Shown: positions 8,488-15,230 of the stretch, piece by piece
Numbering within the stretch: the first letter of the stretch is position 1
Layout: each line of letters starts with the position of its first letter
Assembly: GCA_905480605.1 (NCBI GenBank)
Contig: CAJQRD010000011.1
Coordinates: 1 to 64,000 of the forward strand
Length of the DNA: 64,000 bases
Source of the DNA: an uncultured Saprospiraceae bacterium
GTDB lineage: Bacteria > Bacteroidota > Bacteroidia > Chitinophagales > Saprospiraceae
Reading direction: 5' to 3'
Made by a program: the position numbers and the translations under genes
Notes under the pieces: generated by a model
The model's input: the letters and a program-made list of their open reading frames with translations, nothing else
What the model was told of the DNA's origin: nothing
Databases searched by the model: none

Positions 8488-9648
8488 ATGAATTTTGAAT
8501 TTACGGAAGAGCAATTGATGATTCAAAAAGCGGCAAGAGATTTTGCGCAAAACGAATTGTTAAAAGGAACGATAGAAAGAGACACAAATAAAATATATCC
8601 TAAAGAACAACTCGAGCAAATGGGCGAATTGGGACTTATGGGAATGATGGTGAAAGCTGAATATGGCGGAACAGAAATGGACACAATGTCCTACGTTTTG
8701 GCCATGGAAGAAATCTCTAAAGTTGATAATTCTTGTTCAGTAACAATGTCAATTCAAAATTCGCTTATCTGTTCTGGAATTCAAAATTATGCATCTGAAG
8801 AACTCAAGAAAAAATATCTACCTGGACTAGCCTCTGGAGAAGTTATTGGAGCGTTTTTATTGTCTGAGCCAGAGGCAGGAAGTGATGCCACAAGCCAGCG
8901 AACTACAGCACTGGATATGGGTGATCATTATATTATCAATGGCACCAAAAATTGGATTAGCAATGGTAAATATGGTGGACTCTTTGTTTTAATAGCACAG
9001 ACTGATGTAGAAAAGGGACACAAAGGAATCAACGCAATAATTGTAGACTCAAAATCTGACGGTATCACAAGAGGTGAATTGGAAGATAAAATGGGTGTTC
9101 GTGCTTCTGATACGTGTTCAGTAATGTTTCAAGATGTCAAAGCACCTAAGGCCAACAGGATAGGGGAGGACGGTTTTGGATTCAAATTCGCCATGAAAAT
9201 ATTAAGTGGTGGCCGAATTGGAATTGCCGCACAAGCTTTAGGAATTGCAGGTGGCGCTTACGAATTGGCTGTTAAGTATTCAGAAGAAAGATCAGCATTT
9301 GGAAAACCTATCAACCAACACCAAGCTATAGCTTTCAAATTAGCCGATATGGCTACAAAAATAGAAGCTGCCAAATTAATGGTTTACAGAGCAGCATGGT
9401 TGAAGGATCAAGGAAAAGACTACAGCCAAGCTTCTGCCATGGCTAAATTATATGCATCTGAGATTGCACAATCTGTTACTTCGGAAGCTGTACAGATTCA
9501 CGGAGGTTATGGTTATGTAAAAGAGTATCATGTTGAAAGATTGATGAGGGATGCTAAGATTACTCAGATTTATGAGGGGACTAGTGAGATACAGAAGATT
9601 GTGATTTCTCGGGGTATTGGTAAGGGTGATTTGTATCTGCCTTATTAA
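8488..9648 (+). CDS. Acyl-CoA dehydrogenase, short/medium-chain type
   Basis: A 386-residue enzyme of normal family length with all acyl-CoA dehydrogenase hallmarks. These are the N-terminal helical domain, the LLSEPEAGSDATSQRTTA loop for FAD and substrate (about 130-147), ISNGKYGGLFVL, the ERSAFGKPINQHQAIAFKLADMA signature, and the C-terminal QIHGGYGYVKEYHVERLMRDAKITQIYEGTSEIQK. The catalytic Glu lies in YEGT near residue 362. It most resembles butyryl/short-chain enzymes that pass electrons to electron-transfer flavoprotein. It probably works in beta-oxidation beside the longer paralogue upstream. Confidence 0.95.
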   Translation: MNFEFTEEQLMIQKAARDFAQNELLKGTIERDTNKIYPKEQLEQMGELGLMGMMVKAEYGGTEMDTMSYVLAMEEISKVDNSCSVTMSIQNSLICSGIQNYASEELKKKYLPGLASGEVIGAFLLSEPEAGSDATSQRTTALDMGDHYIINGTKNWISNGKYGGLFVLIAQTDVEKGHKGINAIIVDSKSDGITRGELEDKMGVRASDTCSVMFQDVKAPKANRIGEDGFGFKFAMKILSGGRIGIAAQALGIAGGAYELAVKYSEERSAFGKPINQHQAIAFKLADMATKIEAAKLMVYRAAWLKDQGKDYSQASAMAKLYASEIAQSVTSEAVQIHGGYGYVKEYHVERLMRDAKITQIYEGTSEIQKIVISRGIGKGDLYLPY

Positions 9649-9659
9649 TCTCACAAAGG

Positions 9660-10139
9660 TACACGGAGTTAAAGGAGTTACACAGAGTTTTATTAGGAGT
9701 AAGTTGTACTCTATGTAACTCATATTAAACTCTGTGCACCTCCATGAGATACTTTTCCTCCGCGTAACTCATATTAAACCCTGTGCACCTCAATGAAATA
9801 CTCTTCCTCTGTGAAACTCATATTAAACCCTGTGCACCTCAATGAAATACTCTTCCTCTGTGAAACTCATATTAAACCCTGTGCACCTCCGTGAAATACT
9901 CTTCCTCTGTGAAACTCATATTAACTCTGTGTAACTCCGTGAGATACTTTTCCTCCGCGTAACTCATATTAAACTCTGTGCAACTCCGTGAGATACTTTT
10001 CCTCCGCGTAACTCATATTAAACTCTGTGCACCTCCATGAAATACTTTTCCTCCGCGTAACTCATATTAACTCTGTGTAACTCCGTGAGATACTCTTCCT
10101 CCGTGTAACTCATATTAACTCTGTGTAACTCCGTGAGAT
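9660..10139. repeat. Nine-copy 49-bp direct repeat array with one inverted copy
   Basis: The motif AACTCATATTAAA-CTCTGTG, followed by CACCTCCGTGAGATACTTTTCCTCCGCGT, recurs with starts at 9717, 9766, 9815, 9864, 9913, 9961, 10010, 10059 and 10107. The period is 48-49 bp, with the last copy ending at about 10139. At 9660-9697 there is a copy in inverse orientation (ACGGAG...GTTACACAGAG), so the array can fold against its own end. Copies are variable at CCGTG/CCATG/CAATG and GCAC/GTAA, so it is old enough to have diverged. The array ends exactly at the stop codon of the GxxExxY gene, and degenerate copies reappear on the gene's other side (10566-10605). Confidence 0.9.
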
Positions 10140-10510
10140 CAGTTTACTACCCTTTTGATTCCATCTTTTAAAAGTTCAACATTAAAATTTATTAAGAGAC
10201 CCAGTTTGTAGCCTCCTAGTTTTAAATATGTATAAAGTTGAGAAAAATGAACATTCGTTAAGGACTCAGTTGCTTTTAATTCAATCACAACCTTATCATC
10301 AATCAGCAAGTCTAAACGATAACCATGTTTTAACTTAATATTGTCATAGATAATTGGTTGAGCAACTTCACTTTTTACGTCTAAACCAATTTTAATAAGT
10401 TCATAGATCAGACATTTTTGATAAGTAGATTCAAGTAATCCAGGCCCAAGTTTTCGATGCACTCTAATTGCACATCCAATTACCTCCGTACTAATTTCAT
10501 TGTAATGCAT
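10139..10510 (-). CDS. GxxExxY family protein, PD-(D/E)xK nuclease-like
   Basis: A 123-residue protein beginning at ATG 10510 (MHYNEISTEVIGCAIRVH), with the family signature GPGLLESTY (G-x2-E-x2-Y) near the start. YRLDLLIDDKVVIELKA follows, which fits the D...ExK core of PD-(D/E)xK nucleases. An in-frame ATG at 10600 would add 30 residues, but that extension is only translated repeat sequence, so 10510 is preferred. The family is very common in environmental genomes and has no proven function. Here it is embedded in a repeat array whose units touch its stop codon and reappear beyond its start, which suggests a gene-plus-repeat mobile unit. Confidence 0.85.
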   Translation of the reverse strand: MHYNEISTEVIGCAIRVHRKLGPGLLESTYQKCLIYELIKIGLDVKSEVAQPIIYDNIKLKHGYRLDLLIDDKVVIELKATESLTNVHFSQLYTYLKLGGYKLGLLINFNVELLKDGIKRVVN

Positions 10511-10703
10511 AGCTAGTTTTACTCTATAATGATTTATAAGCCAAAAAGTGATCACCTTAGAAAAATAAAACTCTGTGAAACTCATACTTTCTCTGTACAC
10601 ATCTGTGTGCGAACCCTTGTGAATCTTTATGGTTAATTAAAAAATAAAAACTTTTTCCTCGTTCAATTATTAGGAAAATCTTGAGTTGAGATTAATGAAC
10701 AAA

Positions 10704-10740
10704 AAAAAGCCTTTTCCGAAATATCAAGAAAAGGCTTTTT
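10704..10740 (-). terminator. Rho-independent terminator after DUF4159
   Basis: A 13-bp perfect stem (10704-10716 with 10728-10740, AAAAAGCCTTTTC) has an 11-nt loop and an A run on the plus strand that reads as a T tract on the minus strand. It lies 21 bp past the end of the minus-strand operon. Confidence 0.9.
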
Positions 10741-10761
10741 TATCATAAGTTGGTTTGGAAT

Positions 10762-11424
10762 TTACTCACCCTCAAATGCGAATTGTACTAAATTACATCC
10801 CATTCTCAAAGCTTTAATTCTTAGCTCTTCGGGGTCTTTATGTACTTCAAAATCTTCCCAGCCATCTCCTAAGTCACTTTCGTAACTGTAAAAACAAATC
10901 AAGCGACCTTCAGAAATTAATCCGTAACCCACAGATTCTTTATCATCATGTTTGTGGATTTTTGGAACGCCATTGCTGAATTTAAATTTTTGATGGTAAA
11001 CGGGATGATCAAAAGGAATTTCTATGAAATCTAAGTCTGGAAAAACTTCTTTCATAGCAATTCTTACGAATGGATCCATTCCATAGTTGTCATCAATGTG
11101 TAAAAAGCCTCCAGCCATTAAATAGGTTCTAAGGTTTTGAGCATCTGCGTCTGAAAACAACACGTTACCATGTCCTGTCATATGCAAAAAAGGATAGTTG
11201 AATATTTCTGCACTGCCTACTTCAACAGTCGCAAAATTTAAATCTAAATTAGTACCAATTTGTGAATTACAAAATGAGGCCAAATTAGGCAGGGCTGTTG
11301 GGTTAGAATACCAGTCTCCTCCGCTATATTTCAATAAGCCCAATTTATAAGTAGGCTCTTCGTTTGAACTTAAACTTATCAAACAAACAAATGCTGCTGC
11401 CAACAATATCAATTTACTCTTCAT
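10762..11424 (-). CDS. DUF4159 domain secreted protein
   Basis: A 220-residue protein with a Sec signal peptide (MKSKLILLAAAFVCLISLSS) and a DUF4159 domain covering the rest. The domain is recognisable by LLKYSGGDWYSNPTALPNL, FLHMTGHGNVLFSDADAQNLRTYLMAGGFLHIDDNYGMDPF and a C-terminal HKDPEELRIKALRMGCNLV. The fold is related to glutamine-amidotransferase-like DUF4159/BatA partners. It is the last gene of a three-gene minus-strand unit with the BatA-type and dihydroorotase-like genes (23-bp gap). Genes with this domain often accompany VWA/BatA proteins in Bacteroidota, pointing to an envelope-linked process of unknown nature. Confidence 0.85.
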   Translation of the reverse strand: MKSKLILLAAAFVCLISLSSNEEPTYKLGLLKYSGGDWYSNPTALPNLASFCNSQIGTNLDLNFATVEVGSAEIFNYPFLHMTGHGNVLFSDADAQNLRTYLMAGGFLHIDDNYGMDPFVRIAMKEVFPDLDFIEIPFDHPVYHQKFKFSNGVPKIHKHDDKESVGYGLISEGRLICFYSYESDLGDGWEDFEVHKDPEELRIKALRMGCNLVQFAFEGE

Positions 11425-11447
11425 GCTATATGAACGTTACTAATTGT

Positions 11448-12710
11448 TTAATAATTATTAAAATGTGATTTTTTACCATTTATGACACCGATAACTTTTC
11501 CTGTAAATTCAGTTTCCAAGAAAGGAGAATTTTCTGATTTGGATTTGTTAACAGCTTTGGTAAAAGTCCAGTTTTCTTCTGGATCAAATAATGTTAAATT
11601 GGCTTGTTCGCCTTCCTTTATTTCTGGAATCTCTAAGCCCAAAATTTTTCTTGGATTTATCGATAATGCAGTCACGGTTTTTTTAAGACTCAGTTTATCT
11701 GCAAATGTATTCACACCACTGAAACAGGTTTGCAATCCGATTGCTCCACCATCAGCGTAAACAAACTCTTTCTTTTTCAGTTCTTTTTCTAAGGGCACGT
11801 GGTTCGAAGTAATAACTTCAATATGTCCTTTTGTGACACCCTTTATCAAAGCTTGCCTGTCCTCCTCTGATCTTAAAGGTGGATTGACTTTTGAATTGAC
11901 ATCAAAAGTAGCAAGTGAGTCTTCCGTTTTACATAAGTTGAGATACGCTACTGAAGCATAAATATTCTTATCTTTTATTTCTGAGATAGTGTCAACACTT
12001 TCCTTACAAGAAATTTGGTGAACAAGTAATTTAGACTCTGCATATTGCGCAAGCCTAATATCTCTTTCAAGACATAGGAATTCTGAAATGTTTGGATTGG
12101 CCTTCAAACCTAAACTTGTACTTATGGTTCCTTCGTGAATGTCTTTATCGCCTCCAAGACTTTTATCTTGAGGTCTATTGATGATAAGTCCGTTTATTGA
12201 TTTGACATACTCCAAACCTCTTAATAAGACACCATTTGAGAGTATAGAGTTTTGTCCATCTGAAAATGCAATGGCACCATTTTGTGCCATGTCCATCATC
12301 TCTGTTATTTCTTCACCTTTACATTTTTTACTCAAAGCTCCTATAGGATAGAAATCAATTGTAAGATCTGTAGTCGCATTTAAAATATATTGAACAGACG
12401 ATTTACTATCAACAATAGGGTCTGAATTTGGGAACAGAGCAATCGCCGTATATCCTCCAGAGGCTGCACAATCATTGAGGCTTTCTAGCGTTTCTCGATG
12501 CTCAAATCCAGGTTCTCCACAGTTAGACCCAATGTCCATCCAGCCAATAGAGACATGAAGATTTTTTGATTTAATAAGCTTTGCTTTTTCATCTTTAATG
12601 TTATTGCCAATTTTTTCAATAACACCATTTTTAATCAGAACATCTTTCGTTTGATCGTGAAGTTCTGATTTGGGAAAGATTATTTTCGCTTGTTTAATCA
12701 ATACGTTCAT
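11448..12710 (-). CDS. Dihydroorotase-like amidohydrolase lacking metal ligands
   Basis: A 420-residue amidohydrolase-fold protein with the length and flow of class I dihydroorotases: VLIKNGVIEKIG start, EPGFEHRETLESL, SKVNPPLRSEEDRQAL, and a C-terminal INPRKILGLEIPEIKEGEQANLTLFDP. Key catalytic residues are replaced. The D-x-H-x-H metal motif reads D59-I-G61-S-N63, the adjacent substrate Arg is Gly65, and the D-H-A-P-H motif reads N303-H304-V-P-L307. It is therefore probably not an active zinc dihydroorotase. It may be a PyrC-prime-like structural partner of aspartate transcarbamoylase, or have another role. It sits in an operon with BatA-type and DUF4159 genes, not pyrimidine genes. Confidence 0.8.
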   Translation of the reverse strand: MNVLIKQAKIIFPKSELHDQTKDVLIKNGVIEKIGNNIKDEKAKLIKSKNLHVSIGWMDIGSNCGEPGFEHRETLESLNDCAASGGYTAIALFPNSDPIVDSKSSVQYILNATTDLTIDFYPIGALSKKCKGEEITEMMDMAQNGAIAFSDGQNSILSNGVLLRGLEYVKSINGLIINRPQDKSLGGDKDIHEGTISTSLGLKANPNISEFLCLERDIRLAQYAESKLLVHQISCKESVDTISEIKDKNIYASVAYLNLCKTEDSLATFDVNSKVNPPLRSEEDRQALIKGVTKGHIEVITSNHVPLEKELKKKEFVYADGGAIGLQTCFSGVNTFADKLSLKKTVTALSINPRKILGLEIPEIKEGEQANLTLFDPEENWTFTKAVNKSKSENSPFLETEFTGKVIGVINGKKSHFNNY

Positions 12711-12725
12711 GGTATGGATTGGTTT

Positions 12726-14744
12726 TTATATTTTCCAAAATCTAAGCAACATTGTTTCTATTGCCAGAAATATCAAAGCTAACATCAGGCACAATCTCCA
12801 ATAGGTTATACCTTGATCTTTTTCCTTTATAATATTACCTAAGTTTGCTTTAAGTGAATTGCCAAATACATTTGAAAAGGCACCAAACTTGGTTTCTAAT
12901 TCTTCTGCTCCAATGTAGTCAAGATTTGATTCGATCCTGTCATAATTAAATGCCAGGCCTTTAACCAATTCATCCTGTAAAGTCAAATCATAGTAGCCTG
13001 CTTCACTGATCATATTGTTAAAGTTGATCATTGTTGCGTTCCCCAGGTTTGTTTGCCCAGGAATAAATTCTTGAGCTCCTTTTATTTTGTAAATGATATC
13101 ATTTGAAGTTGATACATTGTTTATCTCAGTAAAATTATCCTTACCAATACTGAATGCCAGTTGGTCATTTTGATTGGCTGCATAAGATATTTTATAAACC
13201 AAAGGCACAAAGACTTCTGCATTGACAACCAGGTCATTGTACTTTTTATCCAAAGGGGATGCAGATACAAACAAGTTACCTTTCCCTCTTTTATATTTTG
13301 TAATGTAGTTTTCTCCGTTTCTATATTTTAAAAGATACTCTCCACCTCTAGAGCTAAAATTGCTAAATTGATAATTTCCTTCAGTTGTAGGTAACTTCAA
13401 ATTAGAACCAATGGATGCATATACGTTATCAAATACAAATTCACTTGTATTGATTCTATACACTGCATTTTTTTCTTGTTGCCATTGCGTTATCGTATTC
13501 GTATTTAAAGAAGAAAAAAAGCTGTTGTATGAGTCGGTGTCAGCATTTGCAGGAGGAAATACCATAACATTGCCACCATTTTCAGTGTAAGATTTTATGG
13601 CGGAAGCTAAACCTGTAGTTATGCTTTTGAGATCTGATAATATTATAAGATCGTGATTTTTAAGTTGATCATACTGAATTGAAGAAACAGCAACATTGTT
13701 AATTTCAAATGCATTTAAACCTTTAAAAACAGCTGACAAATATTTATTAGGTTTGTTGGTGTTGATTGACAACACAGATGTTTTTTCTTTGATGTTGAAA
13801 CTGATAAAATAACTATCATCAAACTGAATGGGGTAGTCATCAATCTTAACTTTAATTTTCTGCCAACCTGGTTCTGTTATCAATAAATTGATAGTATCCA
13901 CTTTTGTACCGTTAGCTGGAATGTTAAACGTCCCTTCAGGTCTATTTTGATTGTTGTGATTTATACTTAATCTGATATCTTCTCTGGCTTCGTTGCTGTG
14001 GTTTTTAATCCTTACTATCAACTTGTTATTTTGGTTGATTGAAGGCACAACAGATTCGAACCATACGCTATCTAGAGAAATGTTATTTTCTTTTACAGCT
14101 TGCATAGGAATCAAATTAACTTCACTTAAAGTATCGCTTTCAAGATTGAAGTCGGTAATGCTTTTTTGAAAATCTGACAGATAATAAATAACATGATTGC
14201 CATCCTCTGGTTTGGATTGCAATTGCTTGTTATATACATTTGACAATAGATTCACTTCAGGATTTAAACCAATATCCTCAATGGCTTGAATTGTATTTTC
14301 CTGATTGATCCACCTCTGTTGACTGCCTTTTAATTCATGTGAAATAATCTGAAATTGATCAGCAACACCATAGGCGGATATTATTTCTTCTGCTTTCTTC
14401 TTTGCTTTGTCAATCAATGGCACATCTTCACTCAATGCCATCATACTATTGGAGTTGTCAATGAAGATACTGACATAGTTCTTTCCAGTTTTGGCAGTAT
14501 CATTTTCGGATAAGAAAGGTTGTGCAAAGGCAATAATTAGACATGCCGCAGCGAATAATCTAGACAGTAGGACTAAAAAGTTGCGTAACTGCCTTCTTGT
14601 ACTCTTCTCTTCCTTAATCTCTTTAAGAAGCTTAACATTGGTGAAATACACCTTTTTAAACCTCCTGAAATGGAAAAGGTGAATTATTATCGGTATTGCA
14701 AGGGCCAATATTGCCCATAAAATCTGTGGATGTAAAAACTGCAT
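12726..14744 (-). CDS. BatA N-terminal domain / VWA-like membrane protein
   Basis: A 672-residue membrane protein. The N-terminus has the BatA signature (MQFLHPQILWAILALAIPIIIHLFHFRRFKKVYFTNVKLL), with membrane helices near residues 8-24 and 57-78. A VWA-like domain with a MIDAS-like DNSNSMM (about 96-102) follows, then a long periplasmic region and a final transmembrane helix (about 648-668). Relatives are the aerotolerance-operon BatA/BatB proteins, though this is the longer stand-alone form common in Bacteroidota. It is the first gene of a three-gene unit (15 bp to the dihydroorotase-like gene). A role in envelope maintenance is inferred. Confidence 0.85.
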   Translation of the reverse strand: MQFLHPQILWAILALAIPIIIHLFHFRRFKKVYFTNVKLLKEIKEEKSTRRQLRNFLVLLSRLFAAACLIIAFAQPFLSENDTAKTGKNYVSIFIDNSNSMMALSEDVPLIDKAKKKAEEIISAYGVADQFQIISHELKGSQQRWINQENTIQAIEDIGLNPEVNLLSNVYNKQLQSKPEDGNHVIYYLSDFQKSITDFNLESDTLSEVNLIPMQAVKENNISLDSVWFESVVPSINQNNKLIVRIKNHSNEAREDIRLSINHNNQNRPEGTFNIPANGTKVDTINLLITEPGWQKIKVKIDDYPIQFDDSYFISFNIKEKTSVLSINTNKPNKYLSAVFKGLNAFEINNVAVSSIQYDQLKNHDLIILSDLKSITTGLASAIKSYTENGGNVMVFPPANADTDSYNSFFSSLNTNTITQWQQEKNAVYRINTSEFVFDNVYASIGSNLKLPTTEGNYQFSNFSSRGGEYLLKYRNGENYITKYKRGKGNLFVSASPLDKKYNDLVVNAEVFVPLVYKISYAANQNDQLAFSIGKDNFTEINNVSTSNDIIYKIKGAQEFIPGQTNLGNATMINFNNMISEAGYYDLTLQDELVKGLAFNYDRIESNLDYIGAEELETKFGAFSNVFGNSLKANLGNIIKEKDQGITYWRLCLMLALIFLAIETMLLRFWKI

Positions 14745-14970
14745 AGTTAAATGTACGTGTACAAAAGTATCAATTCTATTAATTATTAATGCATTGAATG
14801 CTTCTAATGTTGTGATGTGTCTGGTTTTTATCTAATTGAAATCTCAGATATTACTTACTATGGACCCGATACCCTCAATATGCTTGGTTTTTACCAAACT
14901 TGGCTAGTATGATATAATGTGATATAATTAAGTAACAATGGAGAGAATGAACATTCTTCGACTTATTCAC

Positions 14971-15011
14971 CTGCAGGAGAGGGGTCTCTGCCAGAGACCC
15001 CTCTCCTGCAG
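14971..15011. repeat. Perfect 41-bp palindrome
   Basis: The arm CTGCAGGAGAGGGGTCTCTG (14971-14990) and its exact reverse complement (14992-15011) flank a single central base. The arms are GC-rich in an AT-rich setting. It could form a cruciform or, in RNA, a very stable hairpin between two divergently oriented genes. Confidence 0.95.
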
Positions 15012-15110
15012 TAAATTCTAGTTAGGCCCTTTATTTAAAGGAGTTTTGGTGTTGTCAGGCTGCATGATTAGATTGAATAATTGAGATTTCAGACCAAAGT
15101 CAACAGCAGG

Positions 15111-15144
15111 GGAGGGGTCTCTGGCAGAGGGGGGTCTCTGCCAG
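15111..15144. repeat. Second copy of the GGGGTCTCTGCCAG hairpin repeat
   Basis: AGGGGTCTCTGGCAGAGG and GGGGTCTCTGCCAGGG lie side by side. CTGGCAGAG (15121-15129) pairs with CTCTGCCAG (15136-15144). It shares the GGGGTCTCTG core with the perfect palindrome 100 bp upstream, so the two belong to one repeat family. It lies about 90 bp before the start chosen for the downstream gene. Confidence 0.75.
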
Positions 15145-15230
15145 GGATATTCACAAAATTCCCCGCTTTTCACCATAGAAAATTTAATGTGCTACATAAT
15201 CATTCTATATTTGATCAAAACAATCCAACA

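Larger units (their letters stand above)
14745..15230. other. Intergenic region with two hairpin-forming GC-rich repeats
   Basis: 486 bp between divergent genes. It holds a perfect 41-bp palindrome (14971-15011) and a related GGGGTCTCTGCCAG-containing hairpin (about 15111-15144), listed separately. The reading frame of the downstream gene is open back to 15081, but that stretch translates the repeat and lacks a signal peptide at its front, so it is not counted as coding. Confidence 0.7.

Noticed and set aside
9717-10139. CRISPR array
   Set aside because: The units are 48-49 bp of continuous repeat without distinct spacers, and no cas genes are nearby.
10511-10600. N-terminal extension of the GxxExxY protein
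   Set aside because: The extra 30 residues are partly encoded by repeat-related sequence and precede the normal family start MHYNEIS.
15081-15230. N-terminal extension of the propeller protein
   Set aside because: The frame is open, but it translates the hairpin repeat; the signal peptide starts at 15231, which fixes the start.
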